A stretch of DNA of 64,000 nucleotides from Primula veris. Taxonomy: Eukaryota > Streptophyta > Magnoliopsida > Ericales > Primulaceae. A program made the position numbers and the translations under genes. Every line of letters begins with the position of its first letter. The first letter of the stretch is position 1. Positions 1 to 12,056 of the stretch are shown here, piece by piece. The stretch is taken from contig OY821750.1 in assembly GCA_963682055.1 (NCBI GenBank), forward strand, positions 11,472,501 through 11,536,500, in the 5' to 3' direction. The notes below the pieces were generated by a model. It was not told where the DNA came from, did no database searches, and was given only the letters and a program-made list of their open reading frames with translations.

Positions 1-575
1 GATGCTAATGTGGTTAAAGTTAATTGAAAGGAAACTCTTGAGACCCCCGATTTTGTGGCTCAAATGAGTTTGATACCTTTCTTTACTGATTTTGATAAAT
101 CATTGAGCCATTTTTTCGCTCATCTGGATTATATTTTTCCATTTGGATTATGATTTTTCCATCTGGACATACTTTTGGATTATGGTTTGCCTGTTTACGA
201 AATTTCTTAAAATAATTTAAAGTGTTTTGAGCAAATTTTTTTGACAAATGTGACCAAACTTTAAATTATGAAATTTTAGGCAATACTTGTGGGGTAGTTG
301 ATTTTTTTGGAAATAGTGGGTAACAGTGTACCACATAATTTCATCAATTATTTGCCTAAAAGAGTACTCAGTGACAATGATTCTGGACCTGTCGTTCCAA
401 AATCGAAATCTTTGGTAAAACCAAATTGATTTGTCAAATATGAAGTCTTATACTCATGTAGGTCCTGCCGTACCTTGTTGATTTATAAAATATTCGAGAA
501 AACCAGTGTTATCTGGTAATAGCTCATGAAATAATTAAAATTTCTTTACATAGCCTCCATTCAATACGACCAAAA

Positions 576-3420
576 GCGTATTTTAGAGGAGTTGAAATGT
601 CTTTCAAGTGGTTGCTACCACATTCTTTAAATCATTTAAAGTTATCTTTATCATTTCGCCTGTCGTCGAAATGATAAATGATTTAGATGCTAAGACATGA
701 TTGTCTGTACTATCATTCGCCTGTCGTCGATTGATAAGAGCATTTTGATATTGTGGCATTGACCGGATGAGATATTCCCGGGTCAAAAGACGATGCTTGA
801 TTTATAATCGCATCGCATTTGGATTCTCTTTGAGAATATATTTCGTGATTAATCCGAAATTCATGTCACTATTGCTCACTTTGAAAGATCAGTATGTGTA
901 AAGATCACGAAATGAACTCGTAGAATTCTTGTAAAGAATTGAAGGAGTTATTGTGGACTTATCCAACCATAAGACGGGCCATAAATATAAATGGTTATGG
1001 TTGATGCATCGACAATATGGTCACATTTTAATGTTGTCCACATAAATGCAGCACTTTCCAAACTTTTAGCCATATCATTAAGTTGATGGCTCATGATTCG
1101 GATTATCCTGAAAAGTCTAGTCGACTTGATAATTCCGAAGAGTTAAAATCGAAATTTTGATTTGAATTACTTGAGTTTGGAAATTGAAATTGAACATCAT
1201 GTCGATTATGTTCAGACCCAAATGGACGCGCGGAAAGTTTGATGATGCGACTGCAAATGATTGCACGCATTTCTTGGTCTTGCGCACCAAGATTTATATT
1301 TCCGTGTGGGGTCATGCTATTTTGCTGCATTGGTCCGTCATGAGGCCCATATACACTCAAACACCATATGTGTACCAGCTGGTTACTGGTTATGAGCCAG
1401 AAGTCTCATATTAACGCGTTTTTAGAGTGCTTAATTAATATTTTGATTGAGCCCCTATAGCGTTCAAAATATGGACCTCTGAAGGGGACATAAGTCGATT
1501 ATGAATCCCTGCCTATCATTTGATAGAGTAACCTTGGCAAGCGATCTCTTTACCGCATGATATGCGAAAGTGACATCGCTAAGACTGTTCTTCCCGTCGT
1601 TAGGGGGAGATTTATACGTTACCGTTGATAAGGAACGACGTGAAATAACGTGGCATAACCCACTCAGTCTTAGCTTGATCTCCAAAACTGCACTTAGTGA
1701 TAAGTAAGTGCATAGACTCCCTCAAGTCTAACTAAATGTCAGACGCATTTAATGACTTTATGAGATGTCACGAGATCATTTATACCTGCTGCAAAATGCT
1801 TACAAGGATAGACGTCCCTGTCAGACGCCGTATTCCTGTCGTAACACGTTGCTTTGGCCGAACCCGCCAAGCAAAGGACGCTGCCATCGGCCGTTAGTCT
1901 GTCATCCTTCCTAAGATATGAGGAAGTTGACCGGTTCTTAATTCGTTCAGCCCCAGAGGTGGTGAACTGAAACTCGTTTGTCGCACGAGATTATAAAGGA
2001 GTAAGGAGATGTATGATTTCCTCCTCATCCTAGAATCTCGAAATATCTGTCGATCATGAGATCTTAGACGATATCGAAGTGAAACGAGACTGTCATTGAT
2101 TACTTGTTCATATATTCGGTGACAACTGATAATATGAGCAAATTATGACAGGGAACCATGTATCGTTGCCTGAAGTCAGCATAGAATAGACTGGACTAAT
2201 GGAAACTTGCAATCCAAGTAGACTCCTTAGCGAAAGTGTGTTCGGACCTGTAGCTCCAACACCACCAATGTTAAACGAGTTCGTTTATTTGGTTATTCGT
2301 AAGGAAAAGTGATGAGAATAATGAGATTGTAGAATGCTCGCCTAGTAGCGCAAGGCTTCTCTCACATCTTGGAATTGATTATGAGATGGTTGATTTCCTC
2401 GTAATGGACATTATAACGGTCTCCTACTTTATCAGTTTAGTAGTTTCCCAAAAACTGATAATGCAGCATGTGATTGGGGTCACGGTTTTATCTCTATGGG
2501 AATTTAGACAAAGAGATATAGATGAAGGTCCCTGTGTGGCTTCATACGCTTTAATCAAGTAGTTCCTGACCACGGAACACGATCTCAATTAAATGAGACG
2601 TTCACTATATGGATTAATATAATCCGAGCGGATGTGGTATACCTCCTAAGTGAGTACTTGATTATCTTGGGATACTTGAACAAGTATTATGCCCTTGCGT
2701 GTTTTATTACGCGATCCATTTTTTTTGGATTTGCCTTCGAGATGAAGGATCTTGGGAAGACACAGTAGTGACTCGGCCTGATGATCGAGTCCCGTAAAGA
2801 TTGAATCTAAGTCCATGATTCAGACTACACCCAGAAGGTGTTATGACGTTTTAGTCATTATGACGCTAAGTCGTCAGATTCTCCCATGATCGTTCGATCA
2901 CTAGACATTGATATAGACCTGGTCCGTCCCTGATGAGATGACAAAGAGATATTGAACCATGATGTTCATATCTAAGTACAATAAGCGCATCATTGTACTT
3001 GGTCTAATGTACTAGGACAAACATCTTGTTTGCTGTGAATGGTATAGCTCGACACAGCATCGCGCTAACACGCTGCCATCGAAATGGCATAAAAGACATT
3101 TTCCCATTACCTTAAGGTAACTGTGGATGAGGGCTTGTCTTATCCCATTTTGCGTCATCGAGTGTACCTACCCCCTTCGGTACTCGAATTAACGCAACCC
3201 TTTTTCGGTTATACCGATGCTGGTTACTTATCAGACCCGCATAAGCGATATTCCTAACATGGTATGTCTTTGCCATTAGGAATAAGGCGATATCTTGGAG
3301 GTCTTGGAATGACTCCAAACGAATCACTCCGATCTCGTGCTCTATGAGACGACTAGAGAGTATATATGGCTTCGAGCTAGTATTAGCCATATTTGAATTA
3401 CATATGCTCTGTCTCACGAT
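576..3420 (+). pseudogene. Copia pol remnant (integrase, RT, RNase H)
   Basis: A decayed copia polyprotein read across several frames. KRILEELKCLSSG near 576-615 is the end of a GAG-pre-integrase domain. LMVDASTIWSH near 994 and SRLDNSEE near 1115 are the integrase core around its catalytic aspartates, and the segment 1300-1414 (SVWGHAILLHW, QLVTGYEP) is the integrase C-terminal part. NARLVAQGFS at 2332-2361 is the conserved start of RT. A fragment resembling MKDLGKT lies near 2740. YTDAGYLSDPHK at 3210-3245 is RNase H. No YVDD box survives intact. Domain order is copia-type (integrase before RT). Nothing suggests residual coding function. Confidence 0.8.
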
Positions 3421-4274
3421 CCAGATAAAACACTTGTCATAGAAGACAACTTGTTGTTATCGATCAAGAGAGACATGACTACATTATGCTATTTAGCATT
3501 TTTCGCCGAAATAAATCTTCACATATGAAGTTTAAGAGCATCCAGTTGAATGCTCGTTCTATTCCACGTTAGATTTTCTTGCATCTAGTTGTGTGCAAGT
3601 AAATGAAGCATCCAGTCGAATGCTCGTACTCTTTCTTGGAATATGAAATCTTTGCACCCAGTTGTGTGCAAGTGAGGGGGAGCATCCAGGTGAATGCTTA
3701 TTGCACTAATTACTACTTAGTTGAAATCCTCGCACCCTGTCGTGTGCAAGTGAGGGGGAGCATCCAGTCGCATGCTCGTGTACTCTTTTTGTCCTTAGAC
3801 CAAGGTTTTTTCCCACTGGGTTTTCTTTGGCAAGGTTTTTAGCGAGACACGTTCCCATCATACCTCACTTAAGATTGCCGATATTAGGGGGAGTATCCTG
3901 TTGTAGACTTCTTACCACTGTGTACTCTTTTGTCCTTCGACTAGAGGTTTTTCCCACTGGGTTTACTCTAGCAAGGTTTTGATGAGGCACCTGTTTTGTG
4001 GTTGATCTCCTACTACTACCACTGTTGCACTCTTTTTCCTTCGATCAGAGATTTTCCCATTGGGTTTGCTCCGGCAAGGTTTTGATGAGGCACACTGTTT
4101 TGTGGTTAGTTAATTACATAGAATTTCGGCCTATATCATTCGGCTACACAGTTTCTCCTAGGTACCGGTTTTGTCCCACACTGGGTTTTCCGTCCCTAAG
4201 GTTTTTATGTGTTTAGCACTGCGAATGAACTGGACTCAGATCGACTGCATGAAGATGAAGAATTCAAGACGTCC

Positions 4275-4284
4275 AAAGGGGGAG
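4275..4284 (+). other. Polypurine tract of the first copia element
   Basis: AAAGGGGGAG directly precedes TGTTGTAGG. This is the normal arrangement of the plus-strand primer and the first base of a 3' LTR. Confidence 0.75.
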
Positions 4285-4501
4285 TGTTGTAGGTTATTAT
4301 TGGACTATTGGGCCTTACTCATAGTGGGCCTAAGTTGGGCTTTCTAGCTTGTATAACCATAACCTCTAGTATATAAAGAAGGTTAGGGTCACTTGTATTG
4401 ATACATTCTGATTAATAAAGTCTTTTTTATTATTGTCTCTCATATCTCTCTTTATATCTATACATATCTCTATATATATATATAACGAGCTAATATGTCA
4501 T

Positions 4502-4507
<6 letters not shown>
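4285..4507 (+). repeat. LTR of the first copia element
   Basis: Starts with TGTTG right after the polypurine tract. It contains a TATA-like 'agtatataaagaagg' near 4370 and AATAAAG near 4412. The right end is blurred by TA repeats; 'tcatacaaca' ending at 4507 is the best TG...CA terminus. A PBS-like motif follows, so this LTR may be a 3' LTR, a 5' LTR, or one shared by two elements. Confidence 0.6.
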
Positions 4508-4539
<32 letters not shown>

Positions 4540-4542
4540 TAT
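4506..4542. repeat. (AT)n microsatellite
   Basis: About 37 bases of alternating A and T between the LTR end and the PBS-like motif. A shorter TA run lies at 4471-4484 inside the LTR. Confidence 0.9.
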
Positions 4543-4556
4543 ATGATATCAGAGCA
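4543..4556 (+). other. Primer-binding-site-like motif downstream of the LTR
   Basis: The motif 'atgatatcagagca' differs by one base from the TGGTATCAGAGC core complementary to plant initiator-Met tRNA, the usual copia minus-strand primer site. It sits on the 3' side of an LTR that is itself preceded by a polypurine tract. Confidence 0.55.
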
Positions 4557-4602
4557 TTCATATCAATCTCATCATAATTCTTCTAAAATAAAGGGTAAAA
4601 AT

Positions 4603-4640
4603 TGTAATTTTTGTCATTTAGAGAATCATTTATAAGTTAC
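4603..4640 (+). pseudogene. Possible gag zinc-knuckle remnant
   Basis: Translates as CNFCHLENH, fitting the first three ligands of a retroviral CX2CX4HX4C knuckle. A stop follows and the last Cys is missing. Its place just after the PBS-like motif suggests a second element with most of its gag deleted. A short match, so uncertain. Confidence 0.3.
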
Positions 4641-4731
4641 ATGACTTCCTAGTATCCTTAAAACATAATCTCTACCAACAGTTGATTTTTTAGCATTAAA
4701 ATTTAATGATTAATTTTTTTAAAATGTGTAA

Positions 4732-6027
4732 GAGCATCTACGTTGGTAGTTTTACTTTTTGTAATTTCTTTGATTTCACACAAGTTATAAAGTAACATTT
4801 TACTTGCACAATTATATGTTATAATTAACTTTATTTTTAAGGCTACATTGACCTCTTTAAAATCATGTAAAAGTAACCCGATAAGTGAAGAGGAGAGAGA
4901 GATTATATTGATATAATTGGTAAGTGAAAGTAAATATGTTAAATAAATATAAAAGTTAGGATACATTCTACGTATAACATTTTTTAGAGCAAATATTGCC
5001 ATATATGCTTGTTAGGAATTATTGCTACACATAACAAACAAGTTAGATCATCTCCAATATAGACTATAACCACATGTTAGCAAGGGTGATTTGACACTTT
5101 TTGTGTCATAATATGGAATAAATGTTACAATTAGGAAAAGAGTTAGGTAGTGAGTGATGGATCATATGACATCCACCGTATATTAATGTAAGATTTTATA
5201 GTAATATTTAACTTGAAAATACAATAGTTAATTAGATAAATTCATAAAGCTAAACGTGAAGAGTTAATCCATGTTAACTTTAACAAGTGTAAGTGGAAAG
5301 TTAAAAGTATACATTGGAGATGCTCTTAGATCAACCACATTGGTGTAGATGGCTACACTCCTTATATCACATGTTAGTTAGGGGGGAATTTTTTTGTCAA
5401 ATTGTACTAGCTAGTACACTAGTTAATTGTCAGGGGACAAACACTTAATAAAGATTTTTGTAACTGTAACAATGTATTTATTGAGCAGAGGTGGCAACTA
5501 TGCATTTTTCTAGTAAAAAATAAAACACATTCGCCCAAACTTTTGCCGAGAGGTAGCAAACACTAGTTAATTAAATTTTTTCTTTCGAACTTTCGGCCAT
5601 ATGGTTTCTTTTTATGTTAATGTCAGATAAATAAATTATATGTTTTTATTCAGTATTTTTTCTTTCTTTTCTTGTTAAATTAACAACAAAACTACCAATA
5701 ATATTTCCTTTAAGAAAAAATAAAATTGTGCAAAAATTGTTGCTATACAATTGTTCTTGAAAAAGTAATATTTTTTAAGTGATTTTTTTTGTAGGTGATA
5801 TATGAAACAAAAAAAATGTAGCTTTCAGTAACTAACTAATATAGTAAATAATAAGTACAACAATATAAAAAATCAAAAATTAGGTTTGCAAGTCAAAAAT
5901 ATCTATTCTAATATAGAATAAAAACACAAGTTAAACTTAAATTTTAATTGTGTAAGTTATAGGTCACTTTAATTGCTTATGTATCAATTTATGCTAGGCA
6001 AATCTAACCCAAGCAATGTGGATGCTC
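4732..6027. mobile_element. TIR-flanked interval with GAGCATC-type ends
   Basis: Left end GAGCATCTACGTTGG and right end (reverse complement) GAGCATCCACATTGC form an imperfect terminal inverted repeat. The left flank is TAA and the right flank TTA, the three-base class used by Tourist/PIF-Harbinger elements but not identical to each other. A second, smaller element lies inside. No transposase coding was seen. Confidence 0.4.
5046..5325. mobile_element. Tourist-like MITE
   Basis: A 280-bp AT-rich element. Left end GATCATCTCCAATATAGAC and right end (reverse complement) GAGCATCTCCAATGTATAC match at most positions, and both sides are flanked by TTA as target duplication. It has no coding capacity. 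Nested in a larger interval with related ends. Confidence 0.6.
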
Positions 6028-8822
6028 TTAAATCAACTGCATTGGACAATATAGAATTGAATGGCTAAACAATGCCACATAAGAAAAAAATTGAAATTTA
6101 TATTACATGGGTACAAGTTAATTCTAGCTACAATTTAAATTCCACATTAGAGCAACTACAACAATTATAATGTTAGCTATACTTAACATGAAAATAACTT
6201 GATTTCAAGACAAATTTCACATTGCACATAATTTTTTGTACACCACAAATGAAATGCAGGAAAACATATCAATCGAATGAAACTTCATTTATTATAGGCC
6301 AATTTTGTCTCCAACAACATAATACAAAAACACACACTTTATTCAATTACACAATATCTTCGACTACAAATTCTTTAAACGAGTCAATAGGATTATGACA
6401 TGAAGTATCCGATCATCGGTTATGCCTTCTTCAGTATTTTTATTATGTATTCGACCAACACATTAACAAGTCAACCTTCAAATCACCCCTACAACCAAAT
6501 CAGTCCATGCTGGTTAATATATTAGAATATTCAAACAATGCGAAAAGCCAACCTTCTCTAGAAACATAATTGCCTATCCTCATTTTGGAAATGAATATAC
6601 CAAAAAACATATGCAATTATAAAACTTTTCCAAAGTCTATAAACAAACTTTGAATAATAAACATCATAATAAGCCATGTACAAATTATAGGCAACACAGA
6701 ATTCAAAACAATAAATATATTTTGGATTTGATGATGTCTTGTATCTCTTCTTTCATCACTGAGAATAATATGCCACTGAGAATAATTTTACAAAATGTAT
6801 CGTTAGGAATTCATAATCAAGGTTGATTCGACTATTAGATATAATATCGTGTGCAAAATTTGTGTAATTAAGGTCAGAAACTCCAAAACTTATATTTTTA
6901 AGATAGCTAATAAAATAAACTACAACTTATAAGAAGTCATAAACTCATACCACTGAGTTGTTGACATTATTCTATCACTTTATCAAAAGTTCTTATAAAA
7001 AAAATAGTTCGCTTTCAAGCTCTAGAAGATTGGTTTAGAGGTGAAAAGGCTTAAAAACGATTTGGACAAAAAGTTGGCTTACGCTATTCACTTTCAGTGG
7101 AGCTATTGCACAAACAGTACCTTCTGATATAATTTTGTGTTTCAAAATACTGTTCCAAACTACATTAATTTTCGAACTAGATTAGAGATTTGGGACCAAT
7201 ATATTAGCAGGATTGTTTGGGCTATTAAACTAAAAAAATTGCAAGATTGAGCAAACTATAATTGTAATAATCCTATTATTCCGGTAATTTAGTACAAATT
7301 TAAAAACATATTTATCAATAAATTTGTTGACTAATTGATAAACTCAGTTTCAATAGTAAATTTAGTGTCTATTATCACAACAACAATGAGATAATTATTT
7401 CAAACTCATATATACCTTGACTACTTAACTCAAAGGGGTTGATAAACAAGGAGGGGTAATTTGAGAGTGATTGCACATTTGAGTGGTTTTTCAACATTGT
7501 TACCAAATAATCAAGGTCCATAGTTGAGTGAAACAAAATCTATTTGTTAAGCATAGATAGTAAAAACATGCACAACAACGAGCTCAGAAAACTCAAAAAC
7601 GGGGACGATGACGACCTTGGAAAACCCAAAAGTTGGACAAACCAAACAACAATATATAGCAAAAAATCAAAAATTTGGAATCTATAGGCTCTATAAACCT
7701 ATACCCCGTAATGGTCTATCTAGCCAGCTCGTAATTCAAATCATTCATTAAAACCAAATAGTAATCTAATTAATGGCTTGTTTTGTTGCACTTTTGAGCA
7801 AATAAGTTAAGATCTAAATTAAAAAACGAATCCAAATACACAAACAATTCAGAAAACCCTAATTACATAAATTGGAATAAAAGCAAAAAAACATAGATTC
7901 AGGTTCTTACCTGCAGGTTGCAGATGAGAGAAGGAAAGTATGACACAAGAAAAATTGATCTGCTAGTACGTATATTATATGATTTCATCTATGGGTTTGG
8001 GAGAAGGTGATCTCTCTCTATGTCAACCCTTTCTATACAACGGTATATGATGTTTTCTTATTTTTGAGAATTTAAAAATGCAGCAATTGCCAGCTTTGCT
8101 GGCTAAAATTCTCGTTACAGTGAACGGAAAACTTAATAAGTGGTTGCCATGAAAACAATTAAAAGACACACTATCAAGTCCAATGTAACATCAATATTGT
8201 CTTCTAGTGTAACGACTAACATAAGAAGGTGGTTTAGTGAGTTCATTGTTGCTGCTTTTAGTGCATCTTCAATGGATATGCTAAATTTTAGCATTTATAA
8301 CTTGCCATATGTATATAAAGCATCCCTTTAAATGAAATATATACATGTTAGAGTTAGCAAGTTTTCAATCATCTCATTGGACTCATTAACTTTTGTTATT
8401 AGAACTCATTACCTTTTTCTTTGATTGTTTACATAATATTACTTTTAAAAATAAAATGAATACATGAATTATTTATAATATATACCAAAAAATTATAATA
8501 GATGCCAAATATAATATTTATAAAGTGGGACGGAAGCAGTAATAAGCTATTTGTGTTATATGGTTGCTTGTACATTGAATATTGAATACGAAGTACCTTT
8601 TACCCAATTAACCGTTTCGTATTTATAGCTCGAACAAGTTCATGATAGAGAGTTTTTCTTTTTAACAGAAATAGTTTTTTCTTCAAGTCTGTTACAATAC
8701 TTTTGTCATAAATAAAAAAATATCAAATTAAACGAATTCGTCACAAATAATATTTTTAAAAAAACCTATTTTACTTTTATCATTTTAGTATGTATGTACT
8801 GCATAATTTACTACTTTTATTA
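6028..8822. other. Gene-poor AT-rich stretch
   Basis: No convincing gene. It contains isolated MITE-type ends (TTAGAGCAACTACAAC near 6146 and TTAGTGCATCTTCAATGG near 8256), one copy of a dispersed repeat (7340-7525), and on the minus strand a splice-donor-like CTGCAGGTAAG near 7910 below a purine-rich segment that resembles a 5' leader. This could be the edge of a lost gene, but no exon could be read. Confidence 0.5.
7340..7525 (+). repeat. Dispersed repeat, copy 1
   Basis: A 186-base segment, from 'aaactcagtt' to 'catagtt', recurs in the same orientation at 59324-59509 with the same length and only a few substitutions. Both copies run through 'caaaggggttgataaacaag'. Identity unknown; probably part of a non-coding transposon. 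Confidence 0.85.
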
Positions 8823-9003
8823 CTCCATACGTCCCATATTATAAGGACGCATCGAGAAATCAATTTTGAGAAATCAATTTTTTAAAATTTTCCAATTTTG
8901 GTCGTTGAAATACCATGTATACCCTTTAAACTTTTGCACTTTACTCATCAGACTTTATACTACTTAGATTAGATGGGAAACTAAAAGTTTGGTTTATCGA
9001 GCT
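8823..9003. mobile_element. Stowaway-like MITE, right part missing
   Basis: CTCCATACGTCCC after a TA resembles the Stowaway terminus CTCCCTCCGTCCC. The matching right terminus is absent: the sequence stops at the LTR of the minus-strand copia at 9004. Confidence 0.5.
8931..9003 (+). repeat. 73-bp direct repeat flanking the Sirevirus-like element (left)
   Basis: The 73 bases ending ATCGAGCT just before the LTR recur at 14773-14845 with about four substitutions. This is much longer than a 5-bp target duplication. Confidence 0.85.
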
Positions 9004-10074
9004 TGTTGGCCCGTAAGTGTCTAAACCTTAGAGGGGGGTGAATAAGCTTTACGTACGATTTTTGCGGAATAAAAGATTTGAACAATTAACAACGCAAATA
9101 GTAGAATTTATAACCAAACAAATTTTGTTAACACTATAAAGCTAGTTCAAGCTACGCAAGCAATCAAACAAGCAATAATATAAGTGCGGAAAATAAGAGT
9201 TAAGGGAAAAGAAATAACACAAGATGTATAGAGGTTCGGCAAACCCGTCTAGTCCTCTCCTCGGTATTCACACTACCGAGTATTTCACTAGAATCTTCTT
9301 CCCAAGTTTACAACCTAACGAGCTAATCTGTGGATTAAGCTCTCCCTTACTCTATAAGTATCCCGAATGAAAAGACCTAAAATTTTTAAGCAATACTCGC
9401 TTATAAAGCCTCTACCCGATCACTCGCTCACAAATGAGTTTATAATTCACTCTATAATTTGAATCGAAATATATCACTCACTAACAAATACTATCTTGGT
9501 GTTTATATGATTACAATATGATTCCACACAAGAAAATTTATGAATATAAGTGAGAAAAATGAAGTATAAGCTTGATTATTGATCTTAAAAGAATAGCTTA
9601 TTGTGGGTGTGAATTGGGATGATTTCACTAAGGATTTTGGGGGTATTTGAAGGCTAGTTGGTCTTTGTTACCGTTGTATGAAGGTTTATCTCTTTAACCA
9701 TTGGTTTTTACCAATTTCCTATTTATCCAAAATAAGTCAAAAAGCTATTTTTGAATTATGCACAAAACGATCAGTCGTTTTCTCCATTTTGACCGGTCGT
9801 TAAATAACGACCTCTCTGGTCAATTTAGGACCAAAACGATCGGTCATTTTCTGGTAATTTTTCGGTTTTCCCGCTATACTTCGAATACTCGTAACTTCTT
9901 CGTTTTAACTCCGATTATGGTTCCGCTTGAACCTTTGGCTTCGTATTTAAGTATTCTATCATTTTGAACCTTTAACAAGCTAGATAAAATGATTAGTACG
10001 CAAAACGAGCTTTTATCATGTTTTACATATTTTGTTATCATTAAAACAATTGATTAGAAGAACATCGTTCAACA
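9004..10074 (-). repeat. 3' LTR of the Sirevirus-like element
   Basis: On the minus strand it starts TGTTGAACGATG (10074) and ends GGGCCAACA (9004), giving TG...CA termini. It contains CGATCGGTCG-type motifs around 9768-9850 that also occur before the polypurine tract. No 5' LTR partner is in the window. Confidence 0.8.
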
Positions 10075-10090
10075 ATCTCTCCTTTTTTTA
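10075..10090 (-). other. Polypurine tract of the Sirevirus-like element
   Basis: On the minus strand, AAAAAAAGGAGAGAT lies immediately upstream of the LTR start. Confidence 0.75.
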
Positions 10091-10521
10091 TGATGACAAA
10101 ATATTGACATTAAACATATTATAAGCTTTTTTTGCTAAAACAAAAATATAAACGAGATGTGTATGAGACGTTTGGTAGGGTAAAAGGTTTTGGTGAAAAA
10201 CGAGTAAATGTCACAACATCCGATAAACGAAGTTTTTCAACGCTAAAAGCTTTGAAGGATAATTGAAAGGACAAATGCAAGCGAAAAATCGTCATCATCG
10301 GTATTTGGACTGGCAAGCTCGGGAAAGTAAGCGAAGAACTTCGCCCTTTGCTCGGTGCTTAAGCGATCAAGTTCGTCAAGTTTTTCTTGACCCGGATTCA
10401 AGAAGAGAAACATGCTTCGGGTCACTTGTGCATTTCGATAGGTGTCGATGTAGAGATCACTGTAGAATTGGTCTGAGCACGGGAGCGGGGTGGAAGAGCC
10501 TACTTTAGCTTTGCCTCTACC

Positions 10522-11638
10522 TCAAGAGGGACGAGAAGAGGTAGGGATGTCGGTTGGGGGAATGGACTGGGAGGAAATAGGTAAGTCCTCACGAGGGGCA
10601 ACTCTCGGTGCGGCCTTTGGACCGAAATACTCTTTCTCCTCAAGGAGAAGAGGGGCGTAGTCGGGGCCGGACACTTTCCTACCCGACCAAGTTATGGTCC
10701 TTTTGGTAGTATCAAATTTGATATACATTTGAGCTAGATAGGCGACGTCCCAAATGTGTTTATCTTTGTTTTTAAAAGGAGTTCCACCGGGAGCAATGTG
10801 GAGGTCCTTTAAGATGGCAGAAATTAGAGCACCGTAAGGTAGCCCATTTTTGGATTTGTTTTTAAGAGAATCCATTTTGAAAAAGATAAGCGTGGCCAAG
10901 TCGAGTTTGACTTGACGATAGATGTAACCTCGGAGAAAAATGTACTCATTTGTGACATCGGTAAAATTTGAGGAATGAGGGAGCACGATATGTGAGAGAA
11001 TATGATAGGACATTTTATTGTTAAAAAATAGGCCGTGAGCCTTATTTGAGCGATTGTTGTGATTTGGATGAAAAAGCTCATCTTTGAGATCATTAAAACT
11101 ATCAATCTCGAGCATTTGACAAAGTTCGTCACTTTGCTCATACACCGTCGTCATCTAGGTTTAAGAGATTTTGTAAACGGTCTATACCGTAAATAAAAGG
11201 TTGGCCATACATAGAGGAGCGTAGACGAAGTGCGTTACCTCTACCCTTATCAACTGCCAAATTTGCATAAAATTCGTAAATATTTTCGTGAAAAAAAGGC
11301 TCTTTCAAAGTAAGAATGGTGTCTAATTTTTAGAATTGAAGACGATTCATAAGGAATGGAAAACGCTCAAGAAAGAGAGCCATGTCGATAGTGAAATTGG
11401 ACAAAATAGCTCTTTTGGTGATGGACGAGGGATAAGAAGGAGGGATTGAGCCGGAGGGAGGAACCAAGGCCGAAGCGGCACCGGAGCCCGAACGAGGAGC
11501 GGCGTCGGTTGGAGGAGCGGTGTTCGAGACGGCGACTAGAGGAGCACCGGAAACACGCGGACGGTGAGAGGATTGAGGCACGTACTCATCTTCGCTCTCA
11601 TCGACAAGGGTGGGTTGAGCTTTCTTAGAACGACCCAT
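10522..11638 (-). pseudogene. Extra ORF after pol (plant transposon protein-like), frameshifted
   Basis: Sense-strand ORF between pol and the 3' LTR. It starts MGRSKKAQPTLVDESEDEYV at 11638, has a Ser/Pro/Ala-rich low-complexity N-terminal part, breaks near 11330, continues in another frame through a conserved block (FYANL, LRLRSSMYG, GIDRLQ; about 11170-11300), breaks again near 11155, and runs on to 10522. The last piece of 210 residues (HILSHIVLP, LPYGALISAIL) resembles the 'putative plant transposon protein' domain often found in retrotransposon-borne ORFs. Together these look like one ancestral ORF of roughly 370 residues with at least two frameshifts. Function unknown; such ORFs sit in the env-like position of Sireviruses, but I see no clear membrane segment. 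Confidence 0.65.
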
Positions 11639-11902
11639 TTGATGATCAATTAGGGTTTGAAAAAAAAAAATAGGTTTTTTGAAGAATTTTGGTTTTTGGA
11701 AAAAAGTAGGGTTCTTAAAAAAAATTCAATGGATTTGTGATTATATGGATACTAAGGGAATTAGGGAATATATTATAGAGATTATTGGGATTTTTGGAAG
11801 ACTTAAAAAGAAGTGGGCAAAATTTTTGGGAGAGAGAGAGAGAGGGGATTGATAGAATGAAGGATTTTAGGGCTGAAAATTTTTAAATATAGTAAATCAG
11901 AA

Positions 11903-12056
11903 AAACGATCGGTCGTTATAGGCATTTCGACCGGTCGTTATAGGCATTTCGACCGGTCGTTTTGGGTAAAAAAATTACCCGAGACCACATTAAAAAAACG
12001 ATCGGTCGTTAGGAAGATCGATCGGTCGTTTTTCTACAGTCGACCGGTCGACTGTA
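11903..12056. repeat. Cluster of CGACCGGTCG / CGATCGGTCG palindromes
   Basis: About six near-identical GC-rich motifs (AACGATCGGTCGTT, CGACCGGTCGTT, GTCGACCGGTCGAC) in 150 bases of otherwise AT-rich DNA between the RNase H end and the extra ORF. Related motifs recur in the LTR (9768-9850). Palindrome arrays near the polypurine tract and in LTRs are described for Sireviruses; the exact motif here is what I read directly. Confidence 0.8.

Larger units (their letters stand above)
1..4284 (+). mobile_element. Degenerate Ty1/copia internal region
   Basis: Internal region of an old LTR retrotransposon; its 5' LTR and gag lie outside the window. In + strand order I see remnants of GAG-pre-integrase (about 576-640), integrase (about 990-1414), reverse transcriptase (about 2330-2800) and RNase H (about 3080-3330), then a polypurine tract and LTR. 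The stretch 3540-4260 holds repeated 'gggggagcatccag' and 'tttttcccactgggttt' blocks, like the 3' untranslated part of some plant copia elements. Many stops and frameshifts make it non-functional. I did not assign a lineage. Confidence 0.85.

Noticed and set aside
1184..1414. Stand-alone 76-codon gene
   Set aside because: The translation matches the integrase C-terminal region of copia (VWGHAILL, QLVTGYEP), so it belongs to the decayed element.
5043..5333. hAT element with 8-bp duplication TTAGATCA
   Set aside because: With that duplication the termini do not align as inverted repeats; a TTA duplication with GAGCATC-type ends fits better.
10263..10508. Small + strand ORF near the Sirevirus polypurine tract
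   Set aside because: Antisense to the element, Arg-rich and without domain features; a shadow of the minus-strand sequence.
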